This document shows, in pieces, positions 34,249-43,586 of a stretch of DNA of 64,000 nt. The DNA is taken from assembly GCF_900188405.1 (NCBI RefSeq), contig NZ_FZOF01000004.1, positions 434,001-498,000 on the forward strand. The letters run 5' to 3'. The notes under the pieces are model-generated. The model searched no databases. It was not told where the DNA came from and was given only the letters and a program-made list of their open reading frames with translations. How positions within the stretch are numbered: the stretch's first letter is position 1; every line of letters starts with the position of its first letter. The position numbers and the translations under genes are program-made. Source of the DNA: Actinacidiphila glaucinigra. GTDB lineage: Bacteria > Actinomycetota > Actinomycetes > Streptomycetales > Streptomycetaceae.

Positions 34249-37200
34249 CGCGGCGGGCCCCCTCGGGGTCGTAGAGGACGGGTGAGGCGACGGTGACGGG
34301 CACCAGACGTCCGTCGACGGGCGCGTAGAGCCGCTCCCCCACCCGCTCCCGGCCCCCCTTGACCAGGGCGAGCGCGAAGGTGCGGCCGAGGGCGGCGCTG
34401 CGGTAGCTGGAGCTCACGTGGCCGAGCGCCGTGACGGGGGGCCGGGGCGGCACCGGGTCGGCGACGAGGTGGGTGCCCTCGGGGAGCAGCAGCCCGGGGT
34501 CCTCGGGCAGCAGCCCGACCAGGTGCTTGCGATCGGGGCGAGCGGTGTCGGCGCGGGTGTGCGACCGCTTGCCGATGAAGTCGCGCTTCTTCTTCGACAC
34601 GACCCAGCCCATGCCGAGGTCCTGCGGCGTGACCGTGCCGTCGGTGTCCTGGCCGACGATCGGATAGCCCTTCTCGGCGCGCAGCACGTGCATGGTCTCG
34701 GTGCCGTACGGGGTGGCGCCGGCGGCCCGCACCGCCTCCCAGAGGACCGTCGCCCGCCAGGGCGGGACGTTGATCTCGTAGGCGAGCTCCCCGGAGAAGC
34801 TGATCCGGCACACCCGGGCCGGCACCCCGGCCACCGTCGCGTCGCGCCAGGCCATGAAGGGGAACTCGGCCCTGCCCACGGCGAGTCCGGGGGCGAGCGC
34901 GCCCAGCACCTCGCGGGAGCGCGGGCCCACGAGGGCGACGGTGGCCCACTGCTCGGTCACCGAGGTGCAGTGGACGCTCAGTTCCGGCCACTCGGTCTGC
35001 AGCCACTCCTCCATCCAGTCCAGGACGGCCGCGGCGTTGCCGGTGGTCGTCGTGACCAGGAAGCGGTCCTCCGCGAGCCGGATGACGGTGCCGTCGTCGA
35101 AGACCATCCCGTCCTGGCGGCACATGACGCCGTAGCGGATCATGCCCGGGCGCAGGGTGGACATCAGGTTGGTGTAGAGCCGGTCGAGGAACTCCGCGGC
35201 GTCGGGGCCCTGCACGTCGATCTTCCCGAGGGTCGAGGCGTCCATGAAGGCGACGTCCTCGCGGGCGGCCCGGCACTCGCGCAGGACGGCGGCCGTCATG
35301 TCCTCGCCCGGGCGCGGGTAGTGGCGGGGGCGTTTCCACTGGCCCACGTCCTCGAAGACCGCGCCGCCGGCGACGTGGAGGTCGTGCAGCGCGGTCACCC
35401 GGACCGGGTCGTGGAGCGCGCCCCGGTCACGTCCGGCGAGCGCGGCGAAGGACACCGGCGCGTACGGGGGGCGGTACGTCGTCGTGCCGAGCGCGGACAC
35501 CTCAACGCCGAGCAGGCCCGCGACGACGCCCGAGGCCAGGACGCCGGAGGTCTTCCCCTGGTCGTTCGCCGTGCCCGCGGTGGTGTACCGCTTGGTGTGC
35601 TCCACCGAGCGCATCCCGGCCGCCGTTGCGCGCCGCAGGTCGGCCACGGTGACGTCGCGCTGCAGGTCGACGAAGCGCGGGCCGGGGGCCGTCACGGGGA
35701 CGTCGAAGAGGGTGAGCGGCGGGCGCCCGTCGCCCGGTTCCGCCGGCGGGAGAAGGGGCCGGGCCGGCGTGAAGCCCTCGGCCGCGAGCGCCCGTGCGGC
35801 AGCCGCCGCGCCCTCCGCGGGGGTGGCGGCGAACTCCACGGCCTGGTGCGTCGATCCGGGCACCGGGACGAACGTGCCGCGTGCCTCGTCGTAGCGCACG
35901 GCGCCGCCCGCCTGGCCGAAGAGGTGGCCGACGGGGTTCCAGCCGCCCGAGACCAGCAGCAGGTCGGCCTCGATCCGCCGGTCGCCGAGCAGGACGGCCG
36001 TCAGCCGGTCCGTGCCCTCGGTGCCGGTGACGTACACGCCGTCGCGCGCGTCCGCGACCGCCGCGATCTCCACGCCGGCGGCGGCCAGGTCGCGGACGAC
36101 GGCGCCGGTGCTGTCGTTGGTGGTGAACACGACGGCCCTGCGGCCGGGGACGACGCCGTACCGGCGCACGTAGGCGCGGGCCGCGCCGGCCAGCATGACG
36201 CCGGGGCGGTCGTTGTCGGGGAAGGCCAGGGAACGCTCGTGCGCGCCGGTGGCCAGGACGACGCGGCGGGCGCGGACGCGGTGGACGCGTTCGCGGGAGA
36301 CGTGGGCGGGGGCGGCGGCGCCGAGGTGGTGGGTGCGGCGCTCCAGGGCGAGGACGTGGTTGTCGTCGTAGTGGCCGAAAACCGTCGTACGGCGCAGGAC
36401 GCGGATCCCGGGTTCCGCGGCGAGGGGGGCCTCGGTCTCTGCGACCCAGTCCAGGTGCCGTCCGCTGCCGAGGAGACTGCCGCCCGGTTCGGGCTGGTCG
36501 TCGGCGAGGATCACCCGTGCCCCGCTGCGGGCAGCTGTGGCGGCGGCGGCCAGTCCCGTGGGGCCCGCGCCGACGACGAGCAGGTCGCAGTGGGCGTGGA
36601 CGGCGTCGTAGCGGGCCGGGTCGGGACCGGTGGCGAGCCTGCCCTGACCGGGAAGGCCGGTGGCGACGAGGCCGTCGTAGAGCTCCACGGTCGTCGCGGG
36701 CAGCATCGGTTCGGGGAAGGGGGCCTCGATCTGCACCACGGCGTTGGGCTCCTCGACGCCGGCCGAGAAGACGCCGCGCGGGCGCCCCAGCCTGATGCCG
36801 GTCCCGGTGGCGATGACCCCGTTGGCGAGCAGCGCGGAGGCGAGCGTGTCACCGCGGTAGCCGGTGTACGCGGTGCCGTCGAAGGTGAACCTCAGGGGCG
36901 TGTCGCGGTCGATGCGCCCGCCCTCGGCGAGCCGGAAGGGCTGTGCCGGGTCACGCTCGGGGCGCAGGGCGGGGGCCGGGACGGGGGGCGCGGACGGGGC
37001 GGGGCCAGGCGCTTCCCCGGCGGGGGCCGGGGCGGGCACGGGGGCCGGGGCGCCGGTCACGAAGCGGTTCGTGGCCGTGTCGCGCACCGCGTCGAACCAG
37101 CGGCGGCAGCCCGTGGCGTGCATCCAGCGCTCGGCGAAGGGGCCCTTGGGGTTGTCGCGGAAGAAGAGGTGGCGGGCCCACTCCTCGTCCGTCAGGGCCG

Positions 37201-37294
37201 CCGGGTCCCGCGGGTAGGCGAGGTGCGCCTGACCGCCGTAGTGGAACTCGGCCTCGTCGCGGGGCCCGCACCAGGGGCAGGGGATGAGCAGCAT
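34241..37294 (-). CDS. soxDA: Sarcosine oxidase delta-alpha fusion
   Basis: 1017 aa, one uninterrupted frame. Residues 1-80 are the complete delta subunit, with the zinc ligands CPWCG and HATGC. A Pro/Ala-rich linker (residues about 81-112) joins it to the alpha subunit: Fer2-like domain (RFTFDGTAYTGYRGDTLASALL), FAD/NAD-binding core (LVVGAGPTGLAAAATAARSG), and a C-terminal GcvT-type folate domain (about residues 610-1000). Stand-alone SoxD is about 95 aa and SoxA about 960. The enzyme transfers the sarcosine methyl group to THF, or releases formaldehyde and H2O2. ATG 37294 has GAGGAG at 8 bases. The fusion fixes 1:1 stoichiometry of delta and alpha. Confidence 0.93.
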   Translation of the reverse strand: MLLIPCPWCGPRDEAEFHYGGQAHLAYPRDPAALTDEEWARHLFFRDNPKGPFAERWMHATGCRRWFDAVRDTATNRFVTGAPAPVPAPAPAGEAPGPAPSAPPVPAPALRPERDPAQPFRLAEGGRIDRDTPLRFTFDGTAYTGYRGDTLASALLANGVIATGTGIRLGRPRGVFSAGVEEPNAVVQIEAPFPEPMLPATTVELYDGLVATGLPGQGRLATGPDPARYDAVHAHCDLLVVGAGPTGLAAAATAARSGARVILADDQPEPGGSLLGSGRHLDWVAETEAPLAAEPGIRVLRRTTVFGHYDDNHVLALERRTHHLGAAAPAHVSRERVHRVRARRVVLATGAHERSLAFPDNDRPGVMLAGAARAYVRRYGVVPGRRAVVFTTNDSTGAVVRDLAAAGVEIAAVADARDGVYVTGTEGTDRLTAVLLGDRRIEADLLLVSGGWNPVGHLFGQAGGAVRYDEARGTFVPVPGSTHQAVEFAATPAEGAAAAARALAAEGFTPARPLLPPAEPGDGRPPLTLFDVPVTAPGPRFVDLQRDVTVADLRRATAAGMRSVEHTKRYTTAGTANDQGKTSGVLASGVVAGLLGVEVSALGTTTYRPPYAPVSFAALAGRDRGALHDPVRVTALHDLHVAGGAVFEDVGQWKRPRHYPRPGEDMTAAVLRECRAAREDVAFMDASTLGKIDVQGPDAAEFLDRLYTNLMSTLRPGMIRYGVMCRQDGMVFDDGTVIRLAEDRFLVTTTTGNAAAVLDWMEEWLQTEWPELSVHCTSVTEQWATVALVGPRSREVLGALAPGLAVGRAEFPFMAWRDATVAGVPARVCRISFSGELAYEINVPPWRATVLWEAVRAAGATPYGTETMHVLRAEKGYPIVGQDTDGTVTPQDLGMGWVVSKKKRDFIGKRSHTRADTARPDRKHLVGLLPEDPGLLLPEGTHLVADPVPPRPPVTALGHVSSSYRSAALGRTFALALVKGGRERVGERLYAPVDGRLVPVTVASPVLYDPEGARRDG

Positions 37295-37306
37295 CGTTCG
37301 GGCTCC

Positions 37307-38539
37307 TCAGTGGGCGACCGCGGCCGCGCCGTGCTCGTCGACGAGCGCGCCGGTGGTGAATCGTTCGAGCGAGAAGGGCACGGCCAGGGCGTGCGGGGTG
37401 TCGTGGGCGATGGTGTGCGCGTAGACCTGGCCCACACCGGGCGTGGCCTTGAAACCGCCCGTGCCCCAGCCGCAGTTGAGGTAGAGGCCGCCCACCGGGG
37501 TGAGTCCGACGATCGGTGACGCGTCCGGGCTGACGTCGACGATGCCGCCCCAGGTGCGCAGCAGGTGGGCGCGGGCGAAGACCGGGAAGAGTTCCAGCGC
37601 CGCGGCCATCTGCCGCTCGATGACGTGGAACGCGCCGCGCTGGGTGTAGGAGTTGTGGGCGTCGATCCCCGCGCCCATGACCAGTTCGCCCTTGTGGGCC
37701 TGGCTGACGTACACGTGCACCGCGTTGGACATCACGACCGTGGGGTGCACGGGCTCCAGCAGCTCGCTCACCAGCGCCTGCAGCGGGTGGCTCTGCAGGG
37801 GCAGGTCGAATCCGGCCATGCGCGCCAGCACCGAGGAGTGGCCGGCGGCGCAGAGTGCCACCTTGCCCGCGGCGATGGGCCCGAGGTTCGTGCGTACGCC
37901 GGTGACCCGGCCGTCGCTGACGTCGATGCCGGTCACCTCGCAGTTCTGGACGAGGTCGATCCCGGCGGCGTCGGCCGAGCGGGCCAGGCCCCAGGCGACG
38001 TGGTCGTGCTTGGCGATGCCGGCGCGCGGCTGGTAGGTCGCGCCCAGCACCGGGTAGCGCACGTCCGGGGAGGTGTTGACGATCGGGCAGACCTCCTTGA
38101 CCTGCCCGGGGTCGAGCCACTGGGCGTCGACTCCGCTCAGCCGGTTGGCCTCCACCCGGCGGACGCCCTCCCGCACGTCCTGAAGGCTGTGCGCGAGGTT
38201 GAGGACCCCGCGCTGGGAGAAGAGGATCGGGTAGTCCAGCTCCTCCTCCAGCCCTTCCCACAGCTTCAGGGCGTGCTCGTAGATGCCGGCGCTCTCGTCC
38301 CAGAGGTAGTTGGAGCGGATGATGGTGGTGTTGCGGGCCATGTTGCCGCCCGCCAGCCAGCCCTTCTCCAGCACGGCCACATCGGTGATGCCGTGCTCGC
38401 GCGCCAGGTAGTGCGCGGTGGCCAGGCCGTGCCCGCCGCCGCCCACGACCACGACCTCGTAGGAGCGCTTGGGTTCGGGCGTGCGCCAGAGGAAGTCCGG
38501 GTGCTCGGGGAGGCCGGCGCCCGGGGTGCGGGGGGTCAT
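37307..38539 (-). CDS. soxB: Sarcosine oxidase beta subunit
   Basis: 410 aa, ATG overlapping the glyA stop (ATGA). FAD Rossmann motif [17 protein letters not shown], the covalent-FMN histidine region [11 protein letters not shown], and the C-terminal [12 protein letters not shown]. Catalyses oxidation of sarcosine at the non-covalent FAD; electrons pass to the covalent FMN and oxygen. Length is normal (about 405 aa). Confidence 0.95.
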   Translation of the reverse strand: MTPRTPGAGLPEHPDFLWRTPEPKRSYEVVVVGGGGHGLATAHYLAREHGITDVAVLEKGWLAGGNMARNTTIIRSNYLWDESAGIYEHALKLWEGLEEELDYPILFSQRGVLNLAHSLQDVREGVRRVEANRLSGVDAQWLDPGQVKEVCPIVNTSPDVRYPVLGATYQPRAGIAKHDHVAWGLARSADAAGIDLVQNCEVTGIDVSDGRVTGVRTNLGPIAAGKVALCAAGHSSVLARMAGFDLPLQSHPLQALVSELLEPVHPTVVMSNAVHVYVSQAHKGELVMGAGIDAHNSYTQRGAFHVIERQMAAALELFPVFARAHLLRTWGGIVDVSPDASPIVGLTPVGGLYLNCGWGTGGFKATPGVGQVYAHTIAHDTPHALAVPFSLERFTTGALVDEHGAAAVAH

Positions 38540-39822
38540 CGGGCGTCGTCTCCGTCCTGCGGCAGGTGCGGGTAGAGCGGGTGCGCGGCGGAGAGGGCCT
38601 CGGTGCGGGCGCGCAGCGCGGACAGGTCGGGCCCGGGGCGCAGGGCGAGCGCGACGACGTCGGCGGCCTCGGCGAAGTCCTCCTCGGTGAAACCGCGGGT
38701 GGCCAGCGCGGGTGTGCCGATCCGCAGCCCCGAGGTGACCATCGGCGGACGGGGGTCGAAGGGTACGGCGTTGCGGTTGACGGTGATGCCGACGGAGTGC
38801 AGCAGGTCCTCGGCCTGACGGCCGTCGAGGGCGCAGGCGCGCAGATCGACGAGGACGAGGTGCACATCGGTGCCCCCGGTGAGCACGGAGACACCCGCCC
38901 GCGCGGCGTCGTCCCGGGTCAGGCGCTCGGCGAGGATGCGGGCACCGGCCAGGGTGCGGGCCTGGCGCTCCCTGAACTCCTCCCCCGCGGCGACCTTGAA
39001 GGAGACCGCCTTGGCGGCGATGACGTGCTCCAGGGGGCCGCCCTGCATTCCGGGGAAGACCGCCGAGTTCAGCTTCTTCGCCAGGTCCGCGTCGTCGGTG
39101 AGGATCACTCCCCCGCGCGGGCCGCCGAGCGTCTTGTGGGTGGTCGTGGTGGTCACGTGGGCGTACGGGACGGGGTTCGGGTGGAGCCCGGCGGCGACCA
39201 GGCCCGCGAAGTGCGCCATGTCGACCATGAGCAGCGCCCCCACCTCGTCGGCGATGCGCCGGAACGCGGCGAAGTCCAGCTGCCGGGGGTACGCCGACCA
39301 TCCCGCGATGATCATCTTCGGCCGGTGCTCCTTGGCGAGCCGCTCGACCTCGTCCATGTCGACCCGGTGGTCCGTCGCGGAGACGTGGTACGGGACGACG
39401 TCGAGCATCTTCCCCGAGTAGTTGAGCCGCATCCCGTGGGTGAGGTGGCCGCCGTGCGCGAGGTCGAGCCCGAGCACGGTGTCGCCGGGCCGCAGCAGGG
39501 CGAAGAGGACGGCGGTGTTGGCCTGGGCGCCGGAATGCGGTTGGACGTTGGCGTGGGCGGCGCCGAAGAGGGCCTTGACCCGGTCGACGGCGAGCCGTTC
39601 GGTGACGTCGACGTGCTCGCAGCCGCCGTAGTAGCGGCGGCCGGGGTAGCCCTCGGCGTACTTGTTGGTCAGGACGGAGCCCTGGGCCTCCATGACGGCG
39701 GCGGGCGCGAAGTTCTCCGAGGCGATCATCTCCAGGGTGGAGCGCTGGCGGGCCAGTTCGGCGCGCAGCGCGGCGTGCACCTCGGGGTCGAGCGCGGACA
39801 GGGGGGCGGTGAGCGGGTTCAT
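38536..39822 (-). CDS. glyA: Serine hydroxymethyltransferase
   Basis: 428 aa. PLP lysine in [15 protein letters not shown]-terminal LEMIASENF and the substrate-binding [13 protein letters not shown]. Converts the glycine made by the sarcosine oxidase complex, with methylene-THF from the folate-dependent demethylations, to serine. It is the second gene of the dmg-glyA-soxB-soxDA-soxG transcript (60-base gap to dmg, without its own visible operator). A separate housekeeping glyA is expected elsewhere in the genome. Confidence 0.95.
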   Translation of the reverse strand: MNPLTAPLSALDPEVHAALRAELARQRSTLEMIASENFAPAAVMEAQGSVLTNKYAEGYPGRRYYGGCEHVDVTERLAVDRVKALFGAAHANVQPHSGAQANTAVLFALLRPGDTVLGLDLAHGGHLTHGMRLNYSGKMLDVVPYHVSATDHRVDMDEVERLAKEHRPKMIIAGWSAYPRQLDFAAFRRIADEVGALLMVDMAHFAGLVAAGLHPNPVPYAHVTTTTTHKTLGGPRGGVILTDDADLAKKLNSAVFPGMQGGPLEHVIAAKAVSFKVAAGEEFRERQARTLAGARILAERLTRDDAARAGVSVLTGGTDVHLVLVDLRACALDGRQAEDLLHSVGITVNRNAVPFDPRPPMVTSGLRIGTPALATRGFTEEDFAEAADVVALALRPGPDLSALRARTEALSAAHPLYPHLPQDGDDAR

Positions 39823-39882
39823 GCGCGGGGCTTCCTCTCAGCGGCGGCGTCGGAGGTCTCGCGTGGTGCCGTCCGCGCGGTG

Positions 39883-42324
39883 TCAGCCGCGGAGGCGGGA
39901 CATGGCCGGGTCGAACAGCGGCTCCGCGGCGACCCGGGCCGCCACGCGCCGGTCGAAGTACCCGATGCCGAGGGCGCGCCCGGGCACGGAGAGCTCCGCC
40001 GGCAGCCACGCGTAGGCGATGCCCTTGCCGATCGTGTAGCCGTAGGCGGCGCTGGTGACGTAGCCGACGGGCCGGTCGCCGTCGTACACCGGCTCCTTGC
40101 CCATCACCACGTCGCCCGGGTCGTCGACGGTCAGGCAGGTGAGCCTGCGCCGCACCTGCTCCCGGCGCCGGGCGAGCGCGGCCTTGCCGGTGAAGTCGTC
40201 CTTGTCCTCCTTGACGGCGAAGGCGAGGCCGGCCTCGTACGGGTCGTGCTCGAAGGTCATGTCGGTGCCGAAGGAGCGGTAACCCTTCTCCAGGCGCAGG
40301 CTGTTGAAGGCCCCGCGCCCGGCGGGGACGCCGCCCAGCGGCCGGGCGGCGGCCAGCAGGGTGTCCCAGAGCTTCAGGCCGAGGTCCGCCGTGGTGTAGA
40401 GCTCCCAGCCGAGCTCGCCGACGTAGGACAGTCGCATCGCCGTGACGGGCACGGCCCCGACGTGCGCCCGCTTGGCCCGGAAGTACTTCAGGCCCTCGTC
40501 GGAGAAGTCGGCGTCGGCGAGCGGCTGCAGGACCTCGCGGGCGAGCGGTCCCCACAGGCCGACGCAGCAGGTGCCCGCGGTGATGTCGCGGACCGCGACG
40601 GTGCCGTCGGCGGGCAGGCGCCGGGTGAGATGGTCCAGGTCGAGGTTGCCGTTGACGCCGACCTGGAAGAGGTCGCGGCCGAGGCGGGCCACGGTGATGT
40701 CGCTGCGGATGCCGCCGTCGTGGTCCAGGAGCAGGGTGTACGTCACCGACCCCACCGACTTGTCGACATTGCCGGTGGTGAGCCGCTGCAGGAAGGCGGC
40801 CGCGCCGCGTCCGGTGACCTCCAGGCGCTTGAGCGCGGTCATGTCGTACAGGGCGACGGTCTCCCGGGTCGCCCGGGCCTCGGCGCCGACGACCGGCGAC
40901 CAGTGGCGGGCCGCCCAGTCGTTCGGGGTGGGGATGGAACGGCCCTCCACCAGTCCGGCGTTGGACTCGTACCACTGCGGCCGCTCCCAGCCGTTCGCCT
41001 CCAGGAAGTACGCCCCGAGTTCCTCCTGGCGGGAGTGGAAGGGACTGGTGCGGATCGGGCGCGGGGCTCCGGTGGGCTGGAGCGGGTGGACGATGTCGTA
41101 GACCTCGACGAAGTTGCGGCAGCCGCGGGCGAGCACGTAGTCGGGAGCGAGCTGGTGCGGCTCAAAGCGGTTGACGTCGCACTCGTGGAGGTCGAAGGAC
41201 GAGCAGTGGCCGTCCACCAGCCATTCGGCCATCGCCCGGCCGACGCCGGCCGAGTGGGTGACCCAGACGGCCTCGGCGACCCAGAACCCCTTCACCTGCG
41301 GGGACTCGCCGAGCAGCGGCATGCCGTCGGTGGTGAAGGAGAACAGTCCGTTGATGCCCTCCTCGACCTTGGCCTCGCGGGTGGCGGGCAGCAGGGACCG
41401 GGTCTCGGTCCAGGCGTCGGCGAAGTCGTCCTCGGTGAAAGCCAGGACGGACGGCATCCCGTCCGTCTCGCCGTACGCGGCGATGTCGTCGGCGGCGACG
41501 GGCATGGGGCGGTGGCCGTAGGAACCGATGCCGATCCGGTCGTGGCGGTCGCGGTAGTAGAGGTCGGCGTCCTGGTGGCGCAGGATCGGGCGGACGGCCT
41601 CGGCGGACTGGCCCGCGAGGGCGGGGACGGGGCCGGTCCAGGCGAACTGGTGGGCGAGCGGGGTGAGCGGCAGTTCCATGCCCGCCATCCGGGCGACCCG
41701 GGGGCCCCAGATCCCGGCGCAGCAGACGACGACGTCGGCCGCGAGCTCGCCGCCGCGGTCGGTGACGACCCCGGTGACACGGCCGTCGTCCTGGGTGACG
41801 GCGAGGACTTCGTGGCGTTCGAGGAAGCGGACGCCGCGCGCGGCGGCGCGCCGTGTCTGCGCCTCGACGGCGAGGACGGCCTTGGCGAGGCCGTCGGTGG
41901 GGACGAACAGTCCGCCGAGGACGCGTGAGCGGTCCAGCAGGGGGTGGAGCGCGACGCACTCCTCGGGTCCGACGACCCGGGCCTCGACACCCCACGACGT
42001 CACCCAGCCGTGCCGGCGGTGCAGTTCGGCCAGGCGTTCGGGGGTGGTGGCCACCTCCAGGCCGCCGACCTGGAGGAAGCAGGGCTGTCCGTCGACGTCG
42101 AGGGAGAGGAGCTTCTCGACGGTGTAGCGGGCGAGTTCGGTCATGGCCTTGGAGGGGTTGGTCTGGAAGACCAGGCCCGGCGCGTGGGACGAGGAGCCTC
42201 CGGTGGCGGGGAGCGGCCCCTGGTCGACGACCGTGACGTCGGTCCAGCCGGCGCAGGACAGTTCGTCGGCCAGTGCCGCCCCCACGACGCCCGCTCCGAT
42301 GATGACCACGCGGGGACCCGTCAT
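39883..42324 (-). CDS. dmg: Dimethylglycine oxidase
   Basis: 813 aa from ATG 42324, preferred over TTG 42330 because GGGAGG lies 7 bases upstream. N-terminal FAD domain ([18 protein letters not shown]), SSHAPG with the likely flavin-linked His47, the Arthrobacter-like [14 protein letters not shown] and [20 protein letters not shown], then a C-terminal GcvT/folate domain from about residue 430 ([44 protein letters not shown]). The match to Arthrobacter dimethylglycine oxidase is extensive. It demethylates dimethylglycine to sarcosine, passing the imine methyl to THF through an internal tunnel and reducing O2 to H2O2. Confidence 0.93.
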   Translation of the reverse strand: MTGPRVVIIGAGVVGAALADELSCAGWTDVTVVDQGPLPATGGSSSHAPGLVFQTNPSKAMTELARYTVEKLLSLDVDGQPCFLQVGGLEVATTPERLAELHRRHGWVTSWGVEARVVGPEECVALHPLLDRSRVLGGLFVPTDGLAKAVLAVEAQTRRAAARGVRFLERHEVLAVTQDDGRVTGVVTDRGGELAADVVVCCAGIWGPRVARMAGMELPLTPLAHQFAWTGPVPALAGQSAEAVRPILRHQDADLYYRDRHDRIGIGSYGHRPMPVAADDIAAYGETDGMPSVLAFTEDDFADAWTETRSLLPATREAKVEEGINGLFSFTTDGMPLLGESPQVKGFWVAEAVWVTHSAGVGRAMAEWLVDGHCSSFDLHECDVNRFEPHQLAPDYVLARGCRNFVEVYDIVHPLQPTGAPRPIRTSPFHSRQEELGAYFLEANGWERPQWYESNAGLVEGRSIPTPNDWAARHWSPVVGAEARATRETVALYDMTALKRLEVTGRGAAAFLQRLTTGNVDKSVGSVTYTLLLDHDGGIRSDITVARLGRDLFQVGVNGNLDLDHLTRRLPADGTVAVRDITAGTCCVGLWGPLAREVLQPLADADFSDEGLKYFRAKRAHVGAVPVTAMRLSYVGELGWELYTTADLGLKLWDTLLAAARPLGGVPAGRGAFNSLRLEKGYRSFGTDMTFEHDPYEAGLAFAVKEDKDDFTGKAALARRREQVRRRLTCLTVDDPGDVVMGKEPVYDGDRPVGYVTSAAYGYTIGKGIAYAWLPAELSVPGRALGIGYFDRRVAARVAAEPLFDPAMSRLRG

Positions 42325-42338
42325 CGCCAAACCTCCCA

Positions 42339-42355
42339 GTTGCTGTCAGCGCAAC
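42339..42355. promoter_or_regulatory. Predicted IclR-type operator, dmg site A
   Basis: Perfect GTTGC-N7-GCAAC dyad (inner bases TGTCAGC), 15-31 bases upstream of the dmg start. Same architecture as the sites at betB, betA/iclR, the Rieske oxygenase and its ferredoxin. Confidence 0.65.
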
Positions 42356-42364
42356 ATGATTCAG

Positions 42365-42374
42365 GTTGCGCAAC
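42365..42374. promoter_or_regulatory. Second palindrome upstream of dmg (site B)
   Basis: Perfect 10-bp palindrome GTTGCGCAAC, 10 bp beyond site A. The flanking TGATT...GGTTG is shared with the ferredoxin site at 53742-53759. Two adjacent sites suggest cooperative binding. Confidence 0.5.
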
Positions 42375-42488
42375 TCAATGTGCCGGGCGCCGGAGAGGGT
42401 GTCAAGAGGCCTGCCGGAGGCGGGAGAAGGCCCTCCGGAGACCGCCGCGGGGGCCCGGAACGGCCGGCCGGCGGCCGGGGAACGACGG

Positions 42489-42522
42489 TGCCCGGCGGGC
42501 TGTCGGGACAGCCCGCCGGGCA
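42489..42522. terminator. Hairpin terminator after the betaine-binding protein gene
   Basis: Perfect 15-bp stem (42489-42503 with 42508-42522) and CGGG loop, 56 bases downstream of the binding protein stop. It separates the betB-transporter transcript from the dmg-sox transcript. The rest of 42375-42577 holds no gene. Confidence 0.75.
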
Positions 42523-42577
42523 CGGGGACGGGGTGGTGCGGGACGCCCCGGGGCGGGGCGGCAGGGGCGGGGCGGGA

Positions 42578-43567
42578 CTACTTGACCCAGGCGTCCACCT
42601 TGCCGGGGTTCGCCTTCACCCACTTCTCGGCGGCGGCCTCCGGCGTCATCTTGTCCACGGCGATGTACTTGGCGACGAGGTTCTGGTCGTCGTTCGTCCA
42701 GTTGAAGTTCTTCACCAGGTCGTAGGCCGGGCTGCCGGAGTCGGCGAACTTCTTGCTGACGATCTTGTCCAGGTCGTAGACGGGGTAGTCGCAGGCGACC
42801 TTCTCCGCGTCGGCGTCGCAGCCGGCCTTGTACGGCGGCAGCTCGACCTTGGCGAGGGGGACCTCCGACAGGAACCACTGCGGCTCGTAGAAGTAGCCGA
42901 GCAGCCACTGCTTCTTGGCCTCGGCCTGGCGGAAGGCCTGGATCAGCGCGGTCTCGCTGCCCGCGTACACGACCTTGAAGTCCAGTTCGAGGTTCTTCAC
43001 CAGGGCGGCGTCGTTGGTGACGTACGACGGGTCGCCGTCCAGGAGCTGTCCCTTGCCGCCGGACTCGGAGGTGCGGAACTTGTCGGCGTACTTGTCGAGG
43101 TTCTCCCACTTCGTGATGTCCGGGTACTTCTTCGCCAGCCACGGCGGCACGTACCAGCCGATCACGCCCTTGTTGCCGGTCGAGCCGGCCTCGACGGCGG
43201 TCTTCTGCTCCTCGATGTACTTCTTCTTCAGGTCGTCGTGGCCCCAGTTCTCCACGATGGCGTCGACCTCGCCGGTGCCGAAGCCCTGCCAGGCGATCTC
43301 CTCCTTGAGGTCCTTCTTCTTGACCGTGCAGCCCAGCTTCTCCTCGGCGACGTACGCCACGACCGCCGCGTCCGCCTCGTAGCCGACCCACGGGTTAACC
43401 GCCAGGTTGAACGTGCCGCACTTGCCGGAGGAACCGCCGGAACCGGCGTCGGAGCCACCGACCTTGGCGCCGCCGCAGCCGGTCAGGACGAGCCCGAGCA
43501 CCACCGCTCCGGCCGCCCCGGCACGCCATCGCACGGTCCGGCCGGCCGCCGTCGGGTGTGTTGCCAT
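42578..43567 (-). CDS. Glycine betaine/choline-binding lipoprotein (OpuAC type)
   Basis: 329 aa. Lipoprotein signal with lipobox LTGC-GG. Substrate-binding OpuAC/ProX-like fold: FNLAVNPWVGYEADAAVVAYV and the aromatic-rich IAWQGFGTGEVDAIVENW and YFYEPQWFLSEV, where Trp residues probably form the trimethylammonium box. Last gene of the betB-ATPase-permease-binding protein transcript, 19 bases after the permease. Delivers quaternary amines for catabolism, given its neighbours, not only for osmoprotection. Confidence 0.9.
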   Translation of the reverse strand: MATHPTAAGRTVRWRAGAAGAVVLGLVLTGCGGAKVGGSDAGSGGSSGKCGTFNLAVNPWVGYEADAAVVAYVAEEKLGCTVKKKDLKEEIAWQGFGTGEVDAIVENWGHDDLKKKYIEEQKTAVEAGSTGNKGVIGWYVPPWLAKKYPDITKWENLDKYADKFRTSESGGKGQLLDGDPSYVTNDAALVKNLELDFKVVYAGSETALIQAFRQAEAKKQWLLGYFYEPQWFLSEVPLAKVELPPYKAGCDADAEKVACDYPVYDLDKIVSKKFADSGSPAYDLVKNFNWTNDDQNLVAKYIAVDKMTPEAAAEKWVKANPGKVDAWVK

Positions 43568-43586
43568 GTGTCTTCCGCCTCCTGCT

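Noticed and set aside
36950..37070. Possible frameshift or assembly error joining soxD and soxA
   Set aside because: The frame is continuous, the linker is a typical Pro/Ala-rich flexible linker, and both domains are complete; the fusion is accepted as real.
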